Shown here: piece after piece, positions 21,587-32,085 of the stretch
Layout: every line of letters begins with the position of its first letter
How positions within the stretch are numbered: the stretch's first letter is position 1
Assembly (NCBI GenBank): GCA_003255065.1
Contig: QAOA01005000.1
Coordinates: 173,442-237,441, forward strand
Direction of reading: 5' to 3'
DNA from: Cercis canadensis
Lineage: Eukaryota > Streptophyta > Magnoliopsida > Fabales > Fabaceae
Length of the DNA stretch: 64,000 nucleotides
Notes under the pieces: model-generated
The model's input: the letters and a program-made list of their open reading frames with translations, nothing else
Databases searched by the model: none
What the model was told of the DNA's origin: nothing
Translations under genes and position numbers: made by a program

Positions 21587-21970
21587 TTTCAGACAGACCT
21601 ATAATGAGTTCAGATTAAGAATTGGGAAAATACCCAAAATTTCATGTTGAAGGAAAGTGAATCCCAGTAGCAAATTTCCTTCCTTTATGACCAACAAGGA
21701 ACAAGAGCTGGTCTATTGCTAATTCTAAAAGAGATAACCAAAGATGAGTTTGAGGGAGGATCTCACCTCTGGTTCCAATCAACGATGAAGAGAACAACAG
21801 CGAAGAGAAGAAGCTTCGGCGAGGTAAGGGATGGTTTTAGGGGATTCCTGTCCAATAAAGAAATCAAAGACCAGGAAAAGAGAAATACCGATTCAAAGCG
21901 AGATTTTTCAGTAGAAATCGATTAGGGTTTCTTTCCTTCTTCCCTCATACTCTCAAGCCTACAAAGTACA
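21587..21970 (-). promoter_or_regulatory. 5' UTR and start region of the GlnRS-type fragment
   Basis: On the minus strand this reads as a typical plant 5' leader: AAACCCTAATCGATTTC at about 21930, a CT-rich stretch with CTTCTTCTCTTCGCTG, and a donor-like AACCAGAG/GTGAGATCC at about 21770. This suggests that the fragment brought its own leader intron and perhaps its promoter. No TATA box can be assigned with confidence. Confidence 0.45.
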
Positions 21971-22014
21971 AATTGTCATGGAGAGTGTCTGGGCAGAGCA
22001 GCGAAGACCGGAAG

Positions 22015-22240
22015 CGTAGGGTAATTTTGGAAAAATTGATAACATTCCTGGGTATATTCAACTTGAACCAAACATGGGAATAAAATTTTGTTGGGAATGC
22101 ACCATAATATTCCCAGGAAAGTAAGTGATAACCAAACATGGGAATATGAACTTTCCTATTAATCTCATTCCTGGGAATTCTATTCCCAGGAAAGGAAGGA
22201 TTCCCAGGCAAGTGTATAACTGATACCAAACGCCACCTTA
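22015..22240. mobile_element. Possible MITE or transposon end
   Basis: A 220-bp block with repeated short inverted motifs (ATTCCTGGG with CCCAGGAAT; ACCAAACATGGGAATA twice) ending in CCAAACGCCACCTTAA, a terminus style common in plant MITEs. I could not pair it with a distant inverted end or a clear target duplication. It borders the gene-fragment chain and might be one end of the carrier. Confidence 0.35.
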
Positions 22241-22659
22241 ATCAAACCGATCTTCAAACCAAGTACCGGTCTGACTGGTTGAACCAACATGTCTGGTCTG
22301 ATTTTTAAAACATTGATTACAATTTACAAGGGAATAATATGTAAACTGGTGAAACAAACCAAAATACAAAAGCATCATAAACAACAGAATAACCAATGTG
22401 CTAGGAAATTAAATGTGATAGACCTAATTGGAACTAAAGTGAGATGAGGACAAAAATAGGACACAATTTTTAGGTAACTGTGTAGAAGAATTTTACTATA
22501 ATGAGGAGATTATACTCAACTCTCACTTGGATAAGAACTCACTTAGATTGTGTTTGGATGAGATATTTGACAAATTATTGTGTATTTCAAATACATGTAA
22601 TTGAAATGCAGCATTTCAAATACATGTATTTATAAAATATCTTGTTTGGATACACTCTA

Positions 22660-23487
22660 TTATAAAATATGATCTATTAGGACTCGCACAAAGGAACTTG
22701 ACCAATTCATTCTCCTCCATACTCGACCATTCCAGCACAGAGGAACTTGCACCAAAAGACCTCGCCGACGACGACAGTGACACAAACTATGAGAAAAGCT
22801 CTTACCCATTTTCCCCCATTCATAAGACCTACTGATCCCCAAATTCCAATTTTGTTGCGTCCACAAATTCATGATGTTTTTGTCCCCTAATTCCTTATCT
22901 CGTTCTTTATCTTCTTCTTTGAACTTGAACATAAAAATCGCATGCTCGTCACTATTTTCTTTCTCAAATAGCCAATTGTAGACATCCCAAAAGATCTGAA
23001 CGGGTACCCCATCCATTTCCACTCTCTCGTTACCTCTAAATTTCCATTTCAATTGCTTAATCTGCAGTACCTTTTTGCCGTCTACATTGAAAATGAGCCT
23101 GGAATTGTCCCGATAACCACAATCAATTTGTATGTCTCTTATTTTGCCTCTGAATTTAGCTTTTGTAGTGTAGATTTTGTTGGCTACGACATGCTTCCTT
23201 TTCAGAACATGAAATTGGGTATTCTTGAGTTCTTGGGCTTTGGATTTCATGAACGCATCCTTTCTTGAATCGCCAACTAGAAGGGTCATTTTCTTGTCCA
23301 CAACGACAGCAACATAGAAGCTGGAATAGGGTTTAGGTCCGGACCCAAATTTGGCCTTAGAAAAGATTCTAGAAGATATGGGTATTCGGGGAACGCTTCT
23401 TGACTCCATTGTTTTTCTAGAAAAGGAAGAACTTGATGTGGAGGTGAAAAGAAGAGGAAGTAAGAGAAGGAAGGGGAGGTGAATCAA
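22660..23487 (-). CDS. DUF868-family fragment, captured in transposon
   Basis: An open frame of 275 codons inside the Pack-TIR. The conserved part (about residues 47-195) reads FGSGPKPYSSFYVAVVVDKK, LLVGDSRKDAF, KIYTTKAKF, LKWKFRGNERVEMDGVPVQI and FWDVYNWLF, followed by AIFMFKF. This is the second half of the plant DUF868 family (proteins of about 300 residues, function unknown). The first half with its Cys-containing start is missing. It is replaced by a hydrophobic leader (IHLPFLLLLPLLF) that looks like a signal or membrane segment but is probably incidental, as the likely in-family start is the later Met at residue 27. The last 80 residues, rich in Arg and Trp, are not DUF868-like. The frame over the conserved part is open, unusual among the fragments here. 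Expression is unknown. Confidence 0.65.
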   Translation of the reverse strand: MIHLPFLLLLPLLFTSTSSSSFSRKTMESRSVPRIPISSRIFSKAKFGSGPKPYSSFYVAVVVDKKMTLLVGDSRKDAFMKSKAQELKNTQFHVLKRKHVVANKIYTTKAKFRGKIRDIQIDCGYRDNSRLIFNVDGKKVLQIKQLKWKFRGNERVEMDGVPVQIFWDVYNWLFEKENSDEHAIFMFKFKEEDKERDKELGDKNIMNLWTQQNWNLGISRSYEWGKMGKSFSHSLCHCRRRRGLLVQVPLCWNGRVWRRMNWSSSFVRVLIDHIL

Positions 23488-23596
23488 ATGGTGGTGATTG
23501 ACTCCATGGTTTTTCCAGAAAAGGAAGAACTTGATGTGGAGGTGAAAAGAAGAGGAAGTAAGAGAAGGAAGGGAAGGTGAATCAAATGGTGGTGAT
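23401..23596. repeat. 98-bp tandem duplication in Pack-TIR
   Basis: Two copies (23401-23498 and 23499-23596) starting TGACTCCAT, differing at a few positions. It covers the upstream part of the DUF868 frame and its first codons, so the leader sequence appears twice. Confidence 0.85.
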
Positions 23597-24342
23597 GGAG
23601 GTGGACATGGAGGGAGTGACCAAGAGCAAGGAGTTTCAGAGGCTCAAGGGAAGGGGAGGGGTATCAGGGACTCATGGAGAAAAAAAGGAATTTGAAATAC
23701 ACTCTATTTTGAGTGAATTTGAAATACATTATATTGAGATTTTGAAAATCACTATAAAAATACACTGAAATTTTAAAAATATCTTAAAAAATTACACAAA
23801 CAAAGTAATTCAAAATTTGTATTTCAAATACACTCTATAAATACCTCATCCAAACACACCCTTAAGGTTCTTCATTCTCTCAATACAAGGATTTTCTACA
23901 AGAACTTACTAAGCTATTCTCTCTTTTAGGTTGAGGATAATATGAAACATGAAAGTATAACTACTTAATTATAAACTTAGTTTGCCATCTCCAATTGCTT
24001 CACTAAGGCCGGTTTCCATTCATATCTTAGCAATTAAGATTGTGGCACCTCCTTTGCAGCCACCTCTCTATTAACCAATAGAAAGACAAAGAAGATGCAA
24101 CCATTGCTTGACAGCTCTTACCTTCTTTCTCTCATGTTAAGATTTCGGCCCCTTAACTATGAAGGAAACAACCACCTTTTTACAAGCCAATCAGCCACCT
24201 TAGCCATTATGAATAACACCTTTATCTTCTTTATTACTTTATTAAGGAATTATACTTTCTTTGCTATTAAGGAGTAGTAACATAGTAGCTGACAATCTCT
24301 CACTTGGAAAATTGATTTGGAATAATCAATTTTCTGCACCAT

Positions 24343-25976
24343 TGATGAACACACTTTTTATACAGTAGTGAACCCTCATATTTAGCTTCTTAAACCTCTT
24401 TTGGGCCTATTTGATTGGGCTTGGGCCTCATTTCATGAGTTTGGATCCAATTGTGCCTAATTGCATTTTTCAGCAATATTGGGTATTTTATGCTGTCTCT
24501 GTGTTTCATGCATATCCTTAGTTCCGGATGTCTAAAAATTTCAAGTCCTACCTTGTAGGAAAGCTGAGAAAATTATATACAACTTTCATTCAGGGCTCCA
24601 AAGCCAATTCAGACGTCTAGAAGGTCATATGCAGCCTGGAAGCCAGAGTAGAGATGCTGTTGTAGGATCCTGACCCGCATGCAGTGTTTGGACCATAACT
24701 TTAGCTGTAGGTGTCGTATGGACTTGAAACTAGTCCCATTAGAAAGCTAAGACACATAGATTCAAATATTATAAAGACCAGTTTACCAAATTGTATAGTT
24801 TAGATGGTCTTAGTTCTTGTTGAAGTTGACTGATGGTTCCAAAGACTTGTTGGCACTTAAATGGGCCTAACTTCTTCATTACAAGTCCAATTGAGCCCAA
24901 ACCAAAGCCCAATGAAAGCTAAGGCCCATGGAAATAAGTGTGACCAAAGGGAAATTTAGGTGTGCATGTATTTTTGGAGGCTTATATGCTCAGAATGAGG
25001 CAGCCAAAATTCAAAAGGATATTGTATTAGGATATTTTGTAGACAGCTTTTCTTGTTTTATTAGTCTCTAAGTTTTCGCTCTAGATATTTTGTAAACTTG
25101 GTTCCTCTTGTTCATGGAAGGCTGAATACTCAAATCAATATAGATTTTGGCTGTTCTGATTATTAATTCTGAGATTATGCTTTGATTGTTATTCATTTAG
25201 TGGTTAATCTACTTCTTTCTTTCCTCTGAAATATTCTGTTTGAATTGCTTAAATTCGGATTTGGATTTTCATGTGTTGATTGCTTAATTGCATGTGATAA
25301 AAGAGGAAAGTTAATCAATGTTNAGGGTTGAATACTCAAATCAATCCAGATTTTAGCTGTTCTGATTATTAATTCTGAGATTATGCTTTGATTGTTATTC
25401 ATTTATTGGTTAATCTACTTCTTTCTTTCCTCTGAAATATTCTGTTTGAATTGCTTAAATTCGGATTTGGATTTTCATGTGTTGATTGCTTAATTGCATG
25501 TGATAAAAGAGGAAAGTTAATCAATGTTTCTAAGCTTTTGGACGGATTGTTTACCCTTAGCTGGATTCTGGACTTAGGTTAAACTGGATTTGAATGAATG
25601 CTTAATTCATTTAGTCTTAGTTGATCCAAATTCTGGTTGCTTAACCAGTGGATATCCATAGAGCACTGAGAGACTTCTTAATGTGTTCTAAGGCCAAGAA
25701 CTAGGTTAATAATTAGATGGATTCTTTGAAATCAAGGAAAGATTAAAATCAGAATCAATTAGACTTGGATTGCTTGCTTTCCTTAAGGTTTACCACTTTT
25801 AATCATTGTCTGTTGATCACTTATACAAACAAAACCCACCTGTTTAATTAATTTCCTAATTGGATTCTCTAACTAGATTAATCATTTGGTTCAACTTGGT
25901 GTTGCCTTATGCTACAAGTAGCTTTGGTAAACCGACTATAAATTTTACTAATTTGAGGAGCCTCGGCAACTTATCA
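24343..25976 (+). mobile_element. Solo Ty3/gypsy LTR with ACCAT target duplication
   Basis: Starts TGATGAACACACTTTTTATA and ends GCAACTTATCA, flanked by ACCAT at 24338-24342 and 25977-25981. The plus-strand copia copy has this site unoccupied (ATGGT at 52316-52320, the reverse complement). A 205-bp assembly duplication around the N at 25323 inflates it; the real length is about 1.43 kb. Same family as 41036-42464. Solo LTRs arise by recombination between the two LTRs of a full element. Confidence 0.9.
25118..25528. other. Probable assembly duplication around N at 25323
   Basis: 25118-25322 and 25324-25528 are near-identical 205-bp copies separated by one N, inside the solo LTR. The sister LTR at 41036 has the sequence once. 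Confidence 0.8.
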
Positions 25977-26017
25977 ACCATCCTTTCTACACTTGCCATT
26001 TTTTTTTCCTTTGTTGC

Positions 26018-27500
26018 TTATATTTTTGCTAGGCCAATCGAGGATCTACACGACCCAAACTTGTCAATGTTGATCGGCTTCGTTAATATATCTGCTAGGT
26101 TGCCTTTGGTATGAATTTTCTTCATATCCACACTTCCATCTTCTATCACTTCTCTAACAAAGTGATATTGGACTCCTATGTGCTCTGTTCTGGAATGAAA
26201 GGCTAGATTCCTTACAATGTGCAAGGCACTATGACTGTCACAAAACATAACCACATGTTGTTGTATGTGCTCGAGCTCCTCCAATAACCTTTCAATCTAT
26301 ATTGCTTCCTTACAAGCATGTGTAAGTCATTTGCTTCCGTTGTAGACAATGCAACAAAACTTTGTAGTTTAGAAACCCAACTTACAGCTCCGCTTGCAAG
26401 TGTAAACACATGCCTAGTAGTGGATTTTCTTTTATCAAGGTCACTTGCAAAATCTAAATTAACATATCCTCTAACAGTGAATTCTTATCCTCCATAACAT
26501 AATGCAACATTTGAGGTACCCTTTATGTATCTAAGGATCATCTTTACTGTGTTCCAATGCTCTTTACTCGGACTCACCATGAACTGACTAAATGCTCTCA
26601 TTGCTTGTGCAATGTCTAGTCTCGTACAACTTATACCGAATATCAAGCTTCCTACCACTGATGCATATGGTACTCGAGATGTCTCCATCACTTCTGCTTC
26701 ACTGCTAAGACATATACTTGAGAATAATTTATAATTAACAGGAAGTGGGATAAACATTGACTTATTATCTTGCATATTGAAGCTCTGCAAGATCTTCCTC
26801 AAATAGTTCATTTGAAAAAGCTAAATCTTCCTATTTTTTCTGTCTCAGTAAATTTGCATCCCTAGAATCTTGTTTGTTGGTCCCAAGTCCTTCATATCAA
26901 ACTCCCTAGCTAATTGTCTTTTCAATTCCTAGATGCAATCTTTGTTGGGGTCTGCTACCAACATGTCATCCACGTATAACAACAATATGATGAAATTATT
27001 ATTTCCAAACCTCTTGTAATAAGTGCAATGGTCTGCATTGAGTCTGTTGTACCCAAGACTAATGATGAATGAATCAAATCTCTTATACCAACACCTCGGT
27101 GCCTGTTTGAGACAAAGATTTGTTCAACCTTCAAACCAAGTTCTTTTTGTCTTTTTCTTCAAAGCCTTCTGATTAGAGCATATAAATTTTTTTTCTTCAA
27201 TTTCTCCATGCAGAAATGCAGTTTTCATATCTAATTGCTCCAAGTGTAGATAGAATATAACATACATAGCCAGGACTACACAAATTGTTGTAAGTCAAAC
27301 CACAGGTGAAAATATCTCATTGAAATCAATACCTTCTTTCTGAGCATACCCTTTTACCACATGGTCATTGCCATCACATTTGATTTTGTAGACCTATTTG
27401 TTACCAATAGAAGTCCTCCCTGGTGGTAGTGGTACAAGTTTACAAGTTGTACTTTTGTGTAGAGCTTCAATCTCCTCTTGCATTGTTGTCATCCACAAAG
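26018..27500 (-). pseudogene. Copia reverse transcriptase and RNase H (fossil)
   Basis: Read downward: reverse transcriptase start (about 27450), QAPRCWYKRF-like text near 27090, the active-site region near 26970, the connection (YASVVGSLIFGISCTRLDIA, 26660), then RNase H (FVALSTTEAND at 26350, QHVVMFCDSHSALHI at 26260) and the C-terminal KIHTKGNLADILTKPINIDK. Domain order is normal for copia, where RT-RNase H comes after integrase. Broken in several places. Confidence 0.85.
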
Positions 27501-27679
27501 ACACATATGGGCTATTTATAGCTTCATTCATGGAAAGTTGAAGGCTCTTATTCCTTTGTTAGAAGACAATATGCAACATTGCTCTCTGTCAAGTACTTTG
27601 AGTGCCAACCTGGAGGTCTTCTCACTGGAGTTGAGATATGAGCTTTAGGAACTTCATGTGCCTCAGACTCGATTCGTTC

Positions 27680-28657
27680 CTATTCATCGTGCTGTAATGC
27701 TTCTTTAGAAGAATCTGAATCACTTCCTGCTATATTTTTCACCACAATAGTTGTAGTCCCTGAATTCTTCTTTGAAGTGCCATTATTCTCATCACTTTGT
27801 AACTCATTTTTTGCAATAGTTACTTCAGTACTGATGATTAACTTATGGGTAGTGGGGTGCCATAGTTGATACCCTTTTACTCCATTAGCATACCCTAAGA
27901 ATATACATTTTCTAGATTTTGGATCCAATTTTGTTCTTTCTTGGGTATTGTACATAACATAGGCAGGACATCCAGAAATGTGAAGAGAAGAGTAATCAAT
28001 TGGTTTACCAATCCACATTTCCATCAATGTCTTTAATTAAATCGCCGTTGATGGAGACCGATTAATCACATAGCAAGCGGTTTTGACTACTTCAGCCCAG
28101 AAAGAATTGGGTAGTCCTAAAGTCCTCAACATAGCCCTTATCCTTTTTGCCTAAGTTCTATTCATTCACTCCGCTTCCCCATTTTGTTGAGGCGTGTAAG
28201 TGATTGTCTGTTGCCTTTTAATTCCTTATTTCTCACGAAGAGCAAGAAATTCACTATCTTCATATTCTCTCCCATTAACTGTCCTCAGACACTTGATCCT
28301 TTTGCTTGATTCAAACTCAACCCACGCTTTGAAACTTTTGAAAGGAGGAATAAAATTTGATTTCTTTTTTATTGGAAACACCCAACATCTCCTAGAGTAA
28401 TCATCAATGAATGATACAAAGTATCTTGCTTCTCCTTGGGATATAACTGGTGATTCCCAAACATCATACCAAACCAAGTCTGAGATGTATTCGCTCCTAG
28501 TAGTAGATCTCCCAAACTTTAATTTATGTTGCTTACTGATAACATAATGCTCACAAAAAGGTAGATTTACCATTTTGAGCCCATGAAGCAATTTCTTATC
28601 AACAAGTATCTTTAAGCCATGCTTTGATATGTGCTGTAATTTTCTGTGCCACATCAT
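27680..28657 (-). pseudogene. Copia integrase (fossil)
   Basis: Begins with the GAG-pre-integrase block (MMWHRKLQHISKHGLKIL), continues into the core (YFVSFIDDYSRRCWVFPI with the catalytic Asp region, then LRTVNGREYEDSEF), and ends with the post-core segment (CPAYVMYNTQERTKLDPKSR, CIFLGYANGVKGYQLWHP). Several breaks. Confidence 0.85.
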
Positions 28658-30041
28658 CGTTGATTCCTTGCCTGAACTAGTAGATGTAACATATGCATCT
28701 GCTTCCTGCAGTTTTTCTCCAAAAGCATGTACAAATTGGCTGAGACCTTTTTTGCTTTCATCACCACAAGTGCGCCTTTGACAATTTTTAATATTTCATT
28801 GTCACTTTGAATTTTGCATCAAAGACCATCTAATTGTCCTCAAGACAGTAGATTTTTCCACAAAAGTCTTTTACATGTCGTACCTCCTTAATAGTGTGAA
28901 TCATACGTCAAATATTTTTATTTTAATGGTACAAATACCTGCAATCTCCAAAGCATGATTATCCCTTATGAACACAGATCCTCCTGAAATAGGTTTATAA
29001 TGATGGAACCATTCTCTCCTAGAGGTCATGTGCTAGGTGGCTGCTGAATCAATAAGCCACACATCAGTATATCGCTTTCTATTATCAACAAGTATTGTTG
29101 CTTCACTGCATAGTATATCACCATCATCTAAGGTACTCACTACACACCCCTGAGAATTTGTTAACTCAGTGCTTTGTTGTCTCTACCCTTCTTGTTGAAC
29201 TAACAATCCTTTTTGGCATGCACCTTTTTGCCATAGTTATAGCATTTAAGTTTCTTCTTACTCCTAGATTTTGATCTACAATGGTTTTGAATCCTACTAG
29301 AACCACATTTTGTTTATCTTCCTCTTGTCATGGACAAGGCCTCCACTTGTTGTAAATTTGTCAACTTGTTTTCTCTGTTTTTGCGCCTATTTCTTCTTCT
29401 AAGACAACATCCTTGAAGACTTAGTAGACTGCAATTGCATTATTGGTCAAGTTTATAACAAGTTGATCGTATGAGTTTGATAAACTTTGAAGTAGAATCT
29501 TCACATGTTCATTTTCATTTACTTTATGTTCCAACATTGTGAGTTGAGAAAATAAAGTATTTAGATTGTTGATGTGTTCTGACACCAAAGTAGATTCTAA
29601 CATCTGAACAGTGTAGAGTCTACTTTTCAAGAAGATTTTGTTGTGTAGCAACTTGGCTTCGTATAATTTTGTGAGAGTATCTTATATCTCCTTTGCTATT
29701 TTCTTCTCTGCTACATTCGATAAAATTGAATTTGCCAATGCTAGGTGCAAGTTAGGAACTATGTTCCCGTCCATCTTAGACCATTTTTCATCGGTGATAC
29801 CAGCTGGTCTTTCTCCAACTACCGTTGAGCAATTTTCCTTTCTTAAAATTGCTAGTATCCTCAACTTCCAAAGGGAGAAATTACTCTCGTTGAACTTTTC
29901 TATCTTGTACTTTGTTGCCATTGCTTCTAACACAAACTTTCCAGGTCCCACTATTTTACTTGAATAATTATTGTAAATAAACATCACTTGTAAACACAAA
30001 CAATACTCAGACAACTAATAGCTTTGATACCACTGTTAGTG
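28658..30041 (-). pseudogene. Copia gag, zinc knuckle and protease region (fossil)
   Basis: Gag starts near 29925 (MATKYKIEKFNESNFSLWKL) and continues through SNVAEKKIAKEI and FLKSRLYTVQMLESTLVSEH to ITNNAIAV-like text at 29425. A knuckle-like Cys/His stretch follows near 29220. Protease (WLIDSAAT-type text) lies near 29050-29030. Gag forms the particle and protease cuts it in living relatives. The primer-binding site is directly upstream. Confidence 0.75.
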
Positions 30042-31063
30042 TTTGAATAGATGTGTCTTTATGGATGACAACAATGCAATAGGAGATTGAAGCTCTACAC
30101 AAAAATGAGACTTGGAAACTTACACCATTACCACTAGGAAGGAATGCTATCGGCAACAAATGGGTCTACAAAATCAAACGTGATGGCAACAACCAGGTAG
30201 AGCGGCATTGTACAAAATTGGTGGTAAAAGGGTATGCTTAGAAAGAAGGTATTGATTTCAATGAGGTATTTTCACCGGTGGTTCGACTTACAACAGTTCA
30301 TGTAGTGATGGCTATGTATGTTGTATTTGATCTACACTTGGAGCAGTTAGATGTAAAAACTGCATCTCTGCATGGAGAAATTGAAGAATAAATTTATATA
30401 CTCCAACCAGAAGATTTTGAAGAAAAAAACAAAGAGAACTTGGTTTGTAGGTTGACCAAATCTCTATACGGTCTTAAACAGGCACCAAGGTGTTGGTATA
30501 GGAGATTTGATTCCTTCATCATTAGTCTTAGGTACAACAAACTCAATGCAGACCATTGTACTTATTACAAGAGGTTGGAAATGGTGATTTCATCATATTG
30601 TTGTTGTACGTGGCTAACATGTTGGTAGCAAGCCTCAACAAAAATCGCATCTAGGAATTGAAAAGACAGTTGGCTAGGGAGTTTGATACGAAGGACTTGG
30701 GACTAACAACAAGATTCTATGGATGTAAATTTACCAAAATAGAAAAAACAAGAAGATTTGGCTTTCCCAAAAAAACTATTTAAGGAAGATCTTGCGACTC
30801 TTCAATATGCAAGATAGTAAGTCAATTTCTACCCCATTTCCTGTTAATTATAAATTATCCTCAAGTATGTGTCATAGCAATGAAGCAGAGAAGATGGTGT
30901 TGTCTTGACTACTGTATGCATCAGCAGTGGGAAGTTTGATATTCGCTATGATTTGTACCAGACTAGACATTGCACAAGTAGTGAGAGTAGTTAATCTGTT
31001 CATGGCAAATCTAGGTAAAGAGCATTGGAATACAGTAAATAGGATCCTTAGAAACATAAAGGG
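30042..31063 (+). pseudogene. Copia reverse transcriptase (fossil)
   Basis: Text such as NAIGNKWVYKIKRDGN, GIDFNEVFSPVVRLTTV, LEQLDVKTASLHGEIEE and LTKSLYGLKQAPRCWYRRF is the standard copia reverse transcriptase core. It runs to HWNTVNRILRNIKG, where the Tat block is inserted. Broken. Confidence 0.85.
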
Positions 31064-32085
31064 TGTCGCAACATCTTTGGAGCGCGATGCGGAGAGGTGA
31101 AACACCTACGAGAAGAATAAAAGATAGAGTGTATGACATGCAAGAAAGAAAATGGAGTCGCCACCAATCGTTTTATTTCATTTTTAAACAAGTAGAATTG
31201 TGTGATTGGACACCTAAAAAAGAGAAAGAAAATGTCTGCGTTTTCAGAGTTCAAATTTGAGAGTTGATTACGTGTAGGGAAAGTACTAGCACCTTACAAC
31301 ACTTGTTCTTAGAATGGTTACCTATTTAATTACTTAATATATTTTTAATGAATTAAATCGGTCATAACATTATATTTTAAAATAAATTAACATTTCGTTA
31401 GGCCCCACTAGCACTTCTAGCAAAACCTAAATGATGCCTCAAAACTATTAGGTAGAGTTCGTGGTTGTCATTACAATCATCCCTTAATCTATTCCGTCAT
31501 AAGCACTTTTTAGTGATCTCATTAACTAAGTGATATCTAGATACACAAAAGACAATTTATATGCATTTATGAAATAAGTTGGAGATTCGTGGCAAAAAAA
31601 AAATTATCGGAGATCTTTCTTTAAGTCCACCAGCACATATGGAAAGACTAAAGTGACACTCTTCATCTCTGAAATGTCAAAGAACCGTCGTCATCAAAAT
31701 TATCCTTAACTATTCCCTCATCGGTACCTTTTGACCTACATTAGGATAATTGAAACCAAAATATTATACTTAGAAAAGATTTTTTTTTGGAAAACTTATG
31801 CATCAAAAAAGATTTTTATCAAGAATTAGCCTCAAGCCCCACCAGTACCTCTGGCAAAACTAGAGGATCCCTTTACCTTAGAAATATCAAAATATCGTCA
31901 TCATTATGACTAAGTTTGATTATTCCCTCATCAGTAATCTTATTCTAGCATAAGTAAAGATAATGACAAAATGTAACGAAATGAATTACAATGTGACAAA
32001 TAAATGCCAGAGCAACAATAATTAAAAAAATAAAAGTTATATTGGGAATTTCATTGGCCATAAGTACCTTTGGCATAATTATTCC
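31064..32085 (-). repeat. LTR of the Tat minus copy
   Basis: Matches 39613-40012 and 51247-51745 in reverse. It contains repeated internal phrases around GGTACTGGTGGGGCTT, GTGCTAGTGGGGCCT and GTGCTGGTGGACTT about 150-250 bp apart, so this LTR grew by internal duplication. The U3 start is not sharply defined. Confidence 0.65.

Larger units (their letters stand above)
22546..23861 (-). mobile_element. PIF/Harbinger-like Pack-TIR carrying DUF868
   Basis: A 1,316-bp element with imperfect terminal inverted repeats of about 60 bp. The left end reads GATTGTGTTTGGATGAG and the right end in reverse GGGTGTGTTTGGATGAG, each followed by AT-rich text with GTATTTCAAATACA or GTATTTGAAATACA. It is flanked by TTA at 22543-22545 and 23862-23864. 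The 3-bp TTA duplication and GTTTGG-type ends fit PIF/Harbinger (Tourist). The other copy of the LTR has the site unoccupied (TTAA at 52780-52783), which confirms both edges. There is no transposase; the interior is a piece of a host gene plus a 98-bp tandem duplication. Confidence 0.85.
22399..24294 (-). repeat. 3' LTR of minus-strand copia (split)
   Basis: Starts TGTCAGCTACTATG at 24294 on its strand and ends CTAGCA at 22399; about 577 bp without the inserted Pack-PIF. It matches the plus-strand LTR at 52364-52928 (about 565 bp) along its length. The 5-bp flank at 22394-22398 (CAATG) has no partner next to the other copia LTR. Confidence 0.85.
22399..30041 (-). mobile_element. Ty1/copia element, minus strand
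   Basis: On its own strand: primer-binding site TGGTATCAAAGC (complement of initiator tRNA-Met) at about 30033-30022, gag, a zinc knuckle region near 29220, protease-like sequence, integrase (28657-27680), reverse transcriptase and RNase H down to about 26018, then the 3' LTR (24294-22399). A solo gypsy LTR (24343-25976) sits just before the 3' LTR and a Pack-PIF (22546-23861) inside it. The 5' LTR is not present: directly next to the primer site a plus-strand copia begins at 30042. It is broken with many breaks. The protein wording resembles TNT1-94-like copia elements. Confidence 0.85.
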
